Source: Vagococcus allomyrinae
GTDB lineage: Bacteria; Bacillota; Bacilli; Lactobacillales; Vagococcaceae
Direction of reading: 5' to 3'
Assembly (NCBI RefSeq): GCF_017829975.1
Contig: NZ_JAEEGA010000026.1
Coordinates: 1-45,532, forward strand
DNA: 45,532 bases
This document shows, in pieces, positions 25,857 to 34,254 of the stretch (position 1 is its first letter; every line of letters begins with the position of its first letter). The position numbers were made by a program, and so were the translations under genes. The notes beneath the pieces are model-generated. The model was given only the letters and a program-made list of their open reading frames with translations, was not told the origin of the DNA and did not search any database.

Positions 25857-26360
25857 TTGAAGTTCAAAATAGGGATGCGAACACTGAAGACGGGTCTGAG
25901 TGTGTTTATTTGCATGTTGATAACCTTTTTGTTTAAGCGTGAAACGTATATCGTATCGACGATTACAGCCGTTTTTAGCTTACGGGAGAATATGGAAAAG
26001 ACCGTGATGTTTGGTAAACATCGAATTGCTGGCAATATTTTTGGCGCTTTGACGTCGTTGTTGGTCATTTTTATATTTGATGTCTTCGGCAATAGTCAAC
26101 TGACCCAAATCATAACGATTCCCAGTGTGATTATCTTATTAATCACCTTATTATCGGGATTCGGTTATAATGAAGGCGTTGTAGGGGCGTGCGCCACCTT
26201 GCTGACAATTTTGTTTATGATACCAGATCAAGATTCTTATGTCTATGCTCTCAACCGTGTCATCGACAGTTTTATTGGCATGGGAGTGGCCTTAGGGATC
26301 AATGTGTTGATTAATCGCCGGGAACCGCTCATCTGTGAGGAACCAGAGGAGCTTGAATAG
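25857..26360 (+). CDS. FUSC/aromatic acid exporter-family membrane protein
   Basis: A 167-residue protein with four to five membrane segments (about 10-28, 34-44, 55-75, 85-105 and 110-145) and a short acidic tail. The N-terminal pattern MRTLKTGLSVFICMLITFLF with RETYIVSTITAVFSLRENMEKT is typical of the short Gram-positive FUSC/ArAE-type proteins, which lack the long cytoplasmic domain. The start is uncertain: TTG 25857 is taken because no ATG with a ribosome binding site fits. Substrate unknown. Confidence 0.75.
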   Translation: MKFKIGMRTLKTGLSVFICMLITFLFKRETYIVSTITAVFSLRENMEKTVMFGKHRIAGNIFGALTSLLVIFIFDVFGNSQLTQIITIPSVIILLITLLSGFGYNEGVVGACATLLTILFMIPDQDSYVYALNRVIDSFIGMGVALGINVLINRREPLICEEPEELE

Positions 26361-26371
26361 AAGAACGAACA

Positions 26372-26402
26372 CTGTTAGCGAATTTTCGTTAATGGTTTTT
26401 TT
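26372..26402 (+). terminator. Rho-independent terminator
   Basis: TTAGCGAA/TTCGTTAA stem (26375-26382 and 26385-26392) followed by GGTTTTTTT. It ends the FUSC-family gene. Confidence 0.65.
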
Positions 26403-26686
26403 CTTTATAAGGATTACATCCTACCTTTACACTATCTTCATATTAATTGGGTATATTTAAACAGTAGTGTCGCTGGCGGTTTATCAGGGTTGTTCGTTAA
26501 AAGAACTTAAATTGAGTGTTATTTAATGGAACGGGCGTTATGAATGTTGATATGGCTGTAATCCCTGTGATAGCTAGTAAGGAAACGTTATTTAAATAAG
26601 CATAATTAAAGAAAAAGATAACGGATTAGTGTATATTAAATCTAGAAAGCAAGACTTATTTTATGAAGTGGAAGGAGATGGTGTAG

Positions 26687-28159
26687 GTGAAACAAAAAGC
26701 GATGAGGACTTTCTTATTTGTCGCCTTATTGTCACTCATACAACCTGTGGCAGTGTCAGCGACTGAGGTAGTGTTAACACAAGCTGATCAAGTTGAAACC
26801 ACAGCTGTTGCTCAAACACCTGAAACAACTGAAGGGAGCTCAGCTCTTCCTGAACAAGAAGAAGTACCTGAAACCTCGGTCAATGAAAACACAGAATCGA
26901 GTGTTCTACCTGATGAATCAAGCACAACGACAGAGACATCAGAAGGAACGGAAAGCTCGGAACCGTCAACTAGCCAACCAGAAGAAACCAAGCCAAGTGA
27001 GACGAAGCCGAGCGAAACGAAGCCGAGCGAAACGAAGCCAAGCGAAACGAAGCCAAGCGAAACGAAGCCAAGCGAAACGAAGCCAAGCGAAACGAAGCCG
27101 AGCGAAACGAAGCCAAGTGAAACGAAGCCAAGTGAAACCCAACCAAGTACAACACAACCTGCTTTGCCAGTGGCACCACAGGAGCCAGCTCAACCGACCA
27201 GTCCAGTTGGCCCAGTGGATGAAACGTCACCAAGTGGTGAATTAACAGGTGAGGTTGGCGGTGAAGCTACCTTTACTTTTAATAATACGACAGAGGAGTT
27301 CATCAAAAAAATTGGTCCCTTAGCGGCTAAAATTGGTGATGAACAAGGCTTATACGCCTCAGTAATGATTGCCCAAGCCATTTTGGAAAGTGCCTCAGGT
27401 AACTCGACATTAGCGGGGATGCCAAATTATAATTTATTTGGGATTAAAGGGAGCTACCAAGGGAAGTCCGTTGCGATGCCTACTCAGGAAGATACTGGAT
27501 CGGGCTCTTTATACACGATTAATGCCAATTTTAGGCGTTATCCCACCTATAAAGAATCCTTAGAAGACTATGCTAAGTTGTTAAAAGAGGGCATTACTGG
27601 CAATGATGAGTTTTACAAAGGAACTTGGAAGGAACATGCTAAAACTTACCAAGAAGCCACTGCCTATTTAACAGGAAAATATGCCACGGATATTCATTAC
27701 GCAGCTAAACTAAATGGGTTGATCAAAACCTATGAGTTAACCAAGTACGATGAGTTTGATAAAGAGATGGAAAAAATCTTGGCAGCGATGACGATGGGGC
27801 CTAAAGAAGAGAAATTAGTTGCTGAAGCAACGCAATTCTTAGGTTTACCATATGTTTGGGGCGGAACGACCATCAATGGGTTTGACTGTTCGGGCTTAGT
27901 TCAGTACGTCTATCAAAAAGCAGCCAATGTTAGTTTGCCTCGAGTGACGTGGCAACAAGAAACCGTTGGCACAGAAGTAGGGTTAGATGAATTAAAAACA
28001 GGCGATTTGCTGTTCTTTGGCGCTAGAGGTGCCACTCATCATGTGGCAATGTACTTAGGTGACGGATTATTTATCCATGCTCCTGAACCAGGCGATGTGG
28101 TCAAAATCACCTCAATCGCAGACTTTAAACCAGATTTTGCGAAACGAATTTTGAATTAG
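26687..28159 (+). CDS. Secreted peptidoglycan hydrolase: glucosaminidase plus NlpC/P60
   Basis: A 490-residue exported wall hydrolase. Signal peptide 1-25 (cleavage near VSA-TE); Ser/Thr/Glu-rich region to about 100; ten tandem KPSET units (102-151) as a spacer; a glucosaminidase (GH73-like) domain about 190-350 with the likely catalytic Glu in AQAILESASGNS; a C-terminal NlpC/P60 cysteine peptidase, about 380-490, with Cys401 in FDCSGL, His452 in HHVAMYLG and His464. The protein can therefore cut both glycan strands and stem peptides, consistent with daughter-cell separation. No LPXTG or LysM anchor is seen. Start GTG with AAGGAG ten bases upstream. Confidence 0.9.
   Translation: MKQKAMRTFLFVALLSLIQPVAVSATEVVLTQADQVETTAVAQTPETTEGSSALPEQEEVPETSVNENTESSVLPDESSTTTETSEGTESSEPSTSQPEETKPSETKPSETKPSETKPSETKPSETKPSETKPSETKPSETKPSETKPSETQPSTTQPALPVAPQEPAQPTSPVGPVDETSPSGELTGEVGGEATFTFNNTTEEFIKKIGPLAAKIGDEQGLYASVMIAQAILESASGNSTLAGMPNYNLFGIKGSYQGKSVAMPTQEDTGSGSLYTINANFRRYPTYKESLEDYAKLLKEGITGNDEFYKGTWKEHAKTYQEATAYLTGKYATDIHYAAKLNGLIKTYELTKYDEFDKEMEKILAAMTMGPKEEKLVAEATQFLGLPYVWGGTTINGFDCSGLVQYVYQKAANVSLPRVTWQQETVGTEVGLDELKTGDLLFFGARGATHHVAMYLGDGLFIHAPEPGDVVKITSIADFKPDFAKRILN
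26990..27139 (+). repeat. Ten 15-bp tandem repeats (KPSET) inside the wall hydrolase
   Basis: Ten in-frame copies of AAGCCNAGYGARACN encode KPSET; an eleventh, degenerate unit gives QPSTT. Units 4-7 are identical in DNA, so copy number is probably unstable. The antisense strand shows long open frames here only because of the repeat period. Confidence 0.95.
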
Positions 28160-28165
28160 TTGCAG

Positions 28166-28203
28166 AAACTTGCTGAGAGGGAACTCTTTGCAAGTTTTTT
28201 TGG
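28166..28203 (+). terminator. Rho-independent terminator after the wall hydrolase
   Basis: AAACTTGC pairs with GCAAGTTT (28166-28173 and 28190-28197), with an inner AGAGG/TCTTT partial stem and a T run. Confidence 0.8.
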
Positions 28204-28257
28204 TTTTTCAAAGGCGGAATCGGTTATAATAAGGGAGAGGCAGATTGGAGGGATTGA

Positions 28258-28752
28258 ATGAGTCATTATTGTGATACATGTGGAACTGAATTAGTTGAAA
28301 AAGACCATGAAGAAGGAGTTTTTCCATACTGCTCTGCTTGTCAGGTATATAAGTATCCTCACTTTTCTGTGGCCATGAGTACGATCTTACTTAATCCAGA
28401 GCAAGACCGTCTTTTATTAATCAAACAAGGTGGCAAAGAGGGATATATTTTAACGGCTGGTTATGTCTCTTTAGGGGAATCCGTGGAAGAGACTGTTGTA
28501 CGAGAGGTCCAAGAGGAATTAGGGTTGTCGGTGACGGAATCCCGTTTCTTACGCAGTCGTTATTATGAGCCTTCAAAGACGTTGATGATGAACTTTGTTT
28601 CTGTTGTTGCTTCAGAGGACTACGTGCTAAAAGTAGATGAAGTTGATCAGGCGGATTGGTTTAGCTTTTGTGAAGCTAAAAAAGCGATTCGCTCGAATTC
28701 TTTGGCTGAACAATTTTTATTGAGTTATTTAAAGGAAGCTAGCAAGGCGTGA
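28258..28752 (+). CDS. NUDIX hydrolase with N-terminal zinc ribbon
   Basis: A 164-residue protein: a CDTC...CSAC zinc ribbon (residues 5-31) followed by a NUDIX fold. The Nudix box GYVSLGESVEETVVREVQEELGL fits GX5EX7REUXEEXGU fully. The ribbon plus NUDIX layout recalls NudC-type NAD(H) pyrophosphatases, but the protein is much shorter and lacks the usual downstream SQPWPFPxS motif, so the substrate is open (nucleotide diphosphate derivative). GGAGGG lies seven bases before the ATG. Appears monocistronic. Confidence 0.88.
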   Translation: MSHYCDTCGTELVEKDHEEGVFPYCSACQVYKYPHFSVAMSTILLNPEQDRLLLIKQGGKEGYILTAGYVSLGESVEETVVREVQEELGLSVTESRFLRSRYYEPSKTLMMNFVSVVASEDYVLKVDEVDQADWFSFCEAKKAIRSNSLAEQFLLSYLKEASKA

Positions 28753-28796
28753 ACGGTAGCGCCAGTCATAGGAAGCTGTCTTGTTAGACATCAAAA

Positions 28797-28835
28797 AGAA
28801 GTTAGCCTGATTAAACAGGGCTAACTTCTCTTTTT
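28797..28835. terminator. Bidirectional terminator, NUDIX / ClpP-like
   Basis: AGAAGTTAGCCTG pairs with CAGGGCTAACTTCT around an A/T loop; CTTTTT on the right and an A-rich flank on the left serve the convergent genes. Confidence 0.8.
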
Positions 28836-29405
28836 CTATTTAACGTCTTTGGTGTTTTCAACAATCGTTGTGACGATGCCGTAATCAACAGCTTCGTCCA
28901 CACTTAACCAGAAATTACGGTCGGTATCAGCCGCAACTTTTTCATAAGAATTACCAGTTGCCGCCGCGATTAAACGGTTGACACGCTCGCGCATCCGTAC
29001 GATTTCTTTGGCTTCAATTTGGATTTCAGTACTTTGTCCTTGAACACCACCAGCAGGTTGATGAATCATATAGCGGGTGTTTGGCAAGCTGTAACGGTTT
29101 TTCGCTTGAGCAGCTAGATAGATAGTAATACCAGCGCTGGCAACCCAGCCAGTCCCAATCACTTTGACTTCTGGCTTAACAAATTTGATCATATCATGAA
29201 TGGTGTCGCCCGCTTCAACGTGACCACCTTGACTATTGATAAAAATAGTAATGGGTTCGTCACCTAAAGATTCCAATAATAATAATTGACTGGTGACTTC
29301 TTTCGCTAGATCTTGATCAATGCCACCGTAGATCAGAATCGTCCGATTTTCAATCATTTTTTTAGTTAATAAACTATTGACGTCTGTTGATTTTGTTTCT
29401 TCCAT
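28836..29405 (-). CDS. ClpP-family serine protease, divergent paralogue
   Basis: A 189-residue ClpP-fold protein. The catalytic triad is present: Ser90 in GWVASAG, His115 in YMIHQP, Asp160 in AADTDRNFWL. The oxyanion Gly-Gly (NSQGGHVEAG) is also intact. It differs from housekeeping ClpP in its N-terminus (METKSTDVN-type, lacking the axial-loop sequence) and in VASAG where ClpP has AASMG. It is therefore probably a second ClpP whose ring partners or ATPase docking differ. The start is ATG 29405, eight bases after GGAGG. A link to MecA-ClpC proteolysis nearby is only by theme. Confidence 0.85.
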   Translation of the reverse strand: MEETKSTDVNSLLTKKMIENRTILIYGGIDQDLAKEVTSQLLLLESLGDEPITIFINSQGGHVEAGDTIHDMIKFVKPEVKVIGTGWVASAGITIYLAAQAKNRYSLPNTRYMIHQPAGGVQGQSTEIQIEAKEIVRMRERVNRLIAAATGNSYEKVAADTDRNFWLSVDEAVDYGIVTTIVENTKDVK

Positions 29406-29572
29406 GGTTAGAGCCTCCATTAAGTTAGTTTTTATTAGCAAAAAGACTAATGTTGTTTACATCGCTCTGATTATCTTGTGAGAGATATCTAAAAATATCT
29501 TAGCACAAAGAAAAGGAATAAACAAAAGATTTGACCTTCTTTGACTAATCTTTTATCTATTCCGATCAGGGC

Positions 29573-31020
<1,448 letters not shown>

Positions 31021-31419
31021 ATGCTAACACTATATACTTCTCCAAGTTGTACTTCTTGCCGTAAAGCAAGAGCGTGGTTATTGGAACAAGAAATTCCTTT
31101 TAGAGAACGTAATATCTTTTCAGAACCATTGGATATTACTGAATTGAAAGAGATTTTACGAATGACAGAGGATGGAACAGAAGAAATCATTTCGACACGT
31201 TCTAAAGTATTTCAAAAGTTGGATATGGATCTTGATGAATTGCCGCTACAAGAATTATTAAAACTAGTGCAAGAGAACCCAGGTTTGCTACGACGTCCAA
31301 TTATGATTGATGAAAAACGACTACAAGTAGGCTTTAATGAAGATGAAATCCGTCGTTTCTTACCACGGGAAGTCCGTGCTTTAGAATTACGCCATGCCCA
31401 ATTAATGGCAGGTTTATAG
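31021..31419 (+). CDS. spx: Transcriptional regulator Spx
   Basis: A 132-residue ArsC-fold regulator that binds the RNA polymerase alpha subunit and redirects transcription under thiol stress. The redox switch Cys10-Cys13 is intact ([10 protein letters not shown]). The start is ATG 31021, eight bases after AAAGGAG; a 14-residue upstream extension is not supported. Encoded directly before mecA, as in several Firmicutes, although a terminator (31430-31458) separates them. In Bacillus Spx is degraded by ClpXP. Confidence 0.95.
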   Translation: MLTLYTSPSCTSCRKARAWLLEQEIPFRERNIFSEPLDITELKEILRMTEDGTEEIISTRSKVFQKLDMDLDELPLQELLKLVQENPGLLRRPIMIDEKRLQVGFNEDEIRRFLPREVRALELRHAQLMAGL

Positions 31420-31429
31420 AATGATTTGG

Positions 31430-31458
31430 TACCTCGTCTGTTTTGACGAGGTATTTTT
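31430..31458 (+). terminator. Rho-independent terminator after spx
   Basis: TACCTCGTC/GACGAGGTA stem with a TTTTT tail. Confidence 0.85.
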
Positions 31459-31559
31459 AGGATTTTTTTCTTTACTTTTGTAGGTTTTAGGCTACAATGT
31501 GACTATAGAGAATAATTTCTAATAATTTAGTATAGTTAAAGAAGAGAGGTGTAGCCAAT

Positions 31560-32255
31560 ATGGAAATGGAGCGCATTAATGAGAATACTATTCGGGTATT
31601 AATTGAGAACGAAGATTTAGAAGAACGTGGGGTTACTTTTTTGGATCTGTTAGGCAACCACAAGCAAATCGAGAATTTCTTTTACAGTATTTTAGAAGAA
31701 GTAGATATTGATGAGCAATTCCAAGAAACAGACGCAGTCACGTTTCAGGTGCTACCGAATCGGAATGGTTTAGAATTATTTATTAGTAAGAATATGATGA
31801 TGGGTGACGATAATGAGATTCCTGAACTGTCTGAGATAATGAATCAAGATGCTTTTGGTGAATTTGTGAAAAAACAAATGTCTGATGGTACCCCTTTAGA
31901 AGAAATGACTAGCCCTGATCGCATCGACCGATACATCGATAATTTAGATTCGCCGGTAATCGAGTCAGTGGTTCGCTTGGATTCATTTGAAGATTTGATC
32001 GAACTGGCTAAAATGGTTAAATTTGAAAATGTTATTACTCATTTGTATCGATTAGAGGATGAACCAGATGCCTATTTCTTGCATGTCGTTTTCTTCTTAG
32101 AAGACACGACAGAATCACAGGTTAATGATGATATGTCAGTGATTTTGGAGTTTTCAAGTCTAACAAAAATCACCCCAGAGGTTCTGGAAGAGTACGGTCA
32201 ATTGATTATGGAGCGCAGCGCTTTAGAACAAACCAGATATTACTTTAAGAAATAA
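31560..32255 (+). CDS. mecA: Adaptor protein MecA
   Basis: A 231-residue adaptor that delivers substrates to the ClpC-ClpP protease. The N-terminal substrate-binding domain begins with the family hallmark MEMERINENTIRV. An acidic, flexible linker (about 85-135) leads to the C-terminal ClpC-binding domain (about 140-231, with DSFEDLIELAK and HLYRLEDEPDAYFL). AGAGGTG precedes the ATG. In relatives MecA controls competence factors and general proteolysis. Normal length. Confidence 0.95.
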   Translation: MEMERINENTIRVLIENEDLEERGVTFLDLLGNHKQIENFFYSILEEVDIDEQFQETDAVTFQVLPNRNGLELFISKNMMMGDDNEIPELSEIMNQDAFGEFVKKQMSDGTPLEEMTSPDRIDRYIDNLDSPVIESVVRLDSFEDLIELAKMVKFENVITHLYRLEDEPDAYFLHVVFFLEDTTESQVNDDMSVILEFSSLTKITPEVLEEYGQLIMERSALEQTRYYFKK

Positions 32256-32259
32256 GCAG

Positions 32260-32294
32260 AAGACCTGATCGTCTCCCATGATTAGGTCTTTTTT
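32260..32294 (+). terminator. Rho-independent terminator after mecA
   Basis: AAGACCTGATC pairs with GATTAGGTCTT, with TTTT following. Confidence 0.85.
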
Positions 32295-32386
32295 GCGTCT
32301 TTGCCAGTGGCTATTAGTTGCCATTTATTTGTGTGTTGAGGTAGACTGGAGAGATGGTTGATGAAGAATAAAATGGAGTGTTGAAG

Positions 32387-33070
32387 ATGACAAAATATGA
32401 GAGCTTATTATTTGATGTAGATGAAACCCTATTGAACTTTAAGGAAGGGCAGTATAACGCAGTGACTCAATTATTTATCAGTCAAGGAGTGACCCTGACC
32501 CCGGAGATTCGCCAGCGTTATGAAGTTAAAAATGCCGCTCTGTGGCACGCTTTCGAAAAAGGGGAGCTGGCTAAGGAACAGGTATTAGCCGATCGCTTTA
32601 CTTATATTTTTAACGAATGTGGGGTGAAACGAGACGGCCGGGAAATGGATCAAATCTTTCGTGGTTACTTAAAAGAAGAGGCAATTCTTTTGGATGGCGC
32701 CTTTGATATCATAGCGGAATTATCTCGCACTCACCAATTATATGTCGTGACGAACGGTGTCTCAGCGACTCAATACCGTCGCTTAGAGAAGTCTAAACTG
32801 GCCCCTTATTTTAACGAGATTTTTGTTTCGGAAGATACGGGATATCAAAAGCCGATGCCGGAATTTTTCCAGCATGCCTTTGAACGGATGACATCGTTTA
32901 ATCCGGCTAAAACGCTGATCATTGGGGACTCGCTAATTGCAGATATCCAAGGAGGCAACCAGGCGGGAATTGACAGTTGCTGGTATAACCCTCAGGGCGT
33001 GGCAAATCAACAAGCGATCTTGCCAACCTATGAAATACAACAGCTAAGTCAGTTGCGGGAGATTGTTTAA
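32387..33070 (+). CDS. YjjG/YfnB-family HAD phosphatase
   Basis: A 227-residue HAD-superfamily hydrolase. Motif I is LLFDVDETLLNF (nucleophile and acid Asp), motif II is in VVTNGVS, motif III is the Lys in YQKPMPEFF, and motif IV is IIGDSLIADIQGG. The VDETLLNF start and the helical cap match the YjjG/YfnB group, which dephosphorylates pyrimidine nucleotides, some of them non-canonical. ATG 32387 is chosen (GGAG eight bases upstream). House-cleaning of nucleotide pools would fit the nrd genes nearby, but that is inference. Confidence 0.88.
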   Translation: MTKYESLLFDVDETLLNFKEGQYNAVTQLFISQGVTLTPEIRQRYEVKNAALWHAFEKGELAKEQVLADRFTYIFNECGVKRDGREMDQIFRGYLKEEAILLDGAFDIIAELSRTHQLYVVTNGVSATQYRRLEKSKLAPYFNEIFVSEDTGYQKPMPEFFQHAFERMTSFNPAKTLIIGDSLIADIQGGNQAGIDSCWYNPQGVANQQAILPTYEIQQLSQLREIV

Positions 33071-33080
33071 CAATATGAAT

Positions 33081-33123
33081 AAAAAAGGTCAAAATCCCTT
33101 TGTCGGGATTTTGACCTTTTTTT
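33081..33123. terminator. Bidirectional terminator, HAD phosphatase / nrdF
   Basis: A long stem (AAAAAAGGTCAAAATCCC with its complement) around a short loop, A and T runs on both sides; it closes both convergent units. Confidence 0.9.
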
Positions 33124-33137
33124 CCTGAAGGGTGGTA

Positions 33138-34103
33138 TTAATTCATGCCGATTAAATAATCGTCATCTTTCATCGCTTCAACAGACCCTAATAGATAGCC
33201 ATTGCCAACTTGTGAGAAGAAGTCATGGTTGCTAGTGCCGGTTGAAATACCATTCATAATAATTGGGTTAACATCATTCGCTGTATCTGGGAAAAGTGGG
33301 TTTAGTCCCAGGTTCATCAAGGCTTTGTTGGCATTGTATCGCAAGAAAACCTTGACTTCTTCTGTCCAACCAAGTTCATCGTAGAGAAGTTCAGCGTATT
33401 TTTCTTCATTTTCATACAATTCGTATAATAAATTGTACATCCAATCTTCCATCTTGCCTTGTTCTTCTTCAGATAATTGATTGAAGCCCAATTGGAATTT
33501 ATAGCCAATGTATGTGCCATGGACGGACTCGTCACGAATGATCAATTTAATGATTTCAGCCACGTTTGCTAATTTGTTGTTACCTAAGTAGCGCAAAGGG
33601 GTATAGAAACCGGAGTAGAACAAGAAGGTTTCCAAATAAACACTGGCAACTTTTCGCTCTAAAGGTGAGCCGGTTAAATAGATATCGTTGATGATTTTTG
33701 CTTTTTTTTGTAAGTACTCGTTTGTATTAGTCCATTCGAAGATTTCATCAATTTCTGTTTTGGTGTTCAGTGTGCTGAAAATGGACGAATAACTTTTAGC
33801 GTGAACGGATTCCATAAATTGAATATTGTTCAAGACCGCTTCTTCGTGAGGGGTCCGAATATCATGACGGATGGCATCGACGCCATTTTCTGATTGTAGG
33901 GTATCAAGTAATGTTAAACCACCAAAAACACGGCCGACTGTTTGTTTTTCCAAAGCCGATAACGTGCGCCAATCATCTAAATCATTGGATAGCGGAATGC
34001 GCGTATCCAACCAAAATTGTTCTGTTAATTTTTCCCATGTTGATTTATCGATGGCATCTTCGATGGCATTCCAGTTTATTGCTTCATAAAAAGTTTCACT
34101 CAT
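33138..34103 (-). CDS. nrdF: Class Ib ribonucleotide reductase, beta subunit
   Basis: A 321-residue R2 protein that carries the dimetal-tyrosyl radical for NrdE. Metal-ligand segments are visible: PHEEAVLNNIQFMESVHAK (Glu, ExxH), LETFLFYSGFY (Glu) and IIRDESVHGTYIG (ExxH). TAGGAGG precedes the ATG. It is the last gene of nrdHIEF, separated from nrdE by 151 bases that contain a strong hairpin. In this class a Mn2-Y radical assembled with NrdI is usual. Length normal. Confidence 0.96.
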   Translation of the reverse strand: MSETFYEAINWNAIEDAIDKSTWEKLTEQFWLDTRIPLSNDLDDWRTLSALEKQTVGRVFGGLTLLDTLQSENGVDAIRHDIRTPHEEAVLNNIQFMESVHAKSYSSIFSTLNTKTEIDEIFEWTNTNEYLQKKAKIINDIYLTGSPLERKVASVYLETFLFYSGFYTPLRYLGNNKLANVAEIIKLIIRDESVHGTYIGYKFQLGFNQLSEEEQGKMEDWMYNLLYELYENEEKYAELLYDELGWTEEVKVFLRYNANKALMNLGLNPLFPDTANDVNPIIMNGISTGTSNHDFFSQVGNGYLLGSVEAMKDDDYLIGMN

Positions 34104-34172
34104 TGGACTATTTCCTCCTATTTGAAAGGCTGTTTCGCCTGTATCGACGCGTTATTCATAACAGAAAAATAG

Positions 34173-34210
34173 GGAAAAATGTGGTGAATCACGCACATTT
34201 TTCCGTTTTT
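34173..34210. terminator. Hairpin between nrdE and nrdF, possible attenuator
   Basis: An 11-bp perfect stem (34173-34183 with 34194-34204), flanked by T runs on both strands (GTTTTT on plus; CCTATTTTT on the minus-strand transcript). Since nrdE and nrdF are on the minus strand, it may lower nrdF expression relative to nrdE or mark a processing site. Confidence 0.6.
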
Positions 34211-34254
34211 CTAAATTTAAAATGACTTGGCCCAAAACGATGGTTGTCACACCT

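Noticed and set aside
26990-27139. CRISPR-like short repeats
   Set aside because: Units are contiguous with no spacers and encode KPSET in frame inside a secreted hydrolase.
26966-27233. Long minus-strand frames rich in LRFAWLRFA/SFRLASFRL
   Set aside because: They are the antisense of the 15-bp KPSET repeat; a repeat whose length is a multiple of three leaves several frames open. No start signal.
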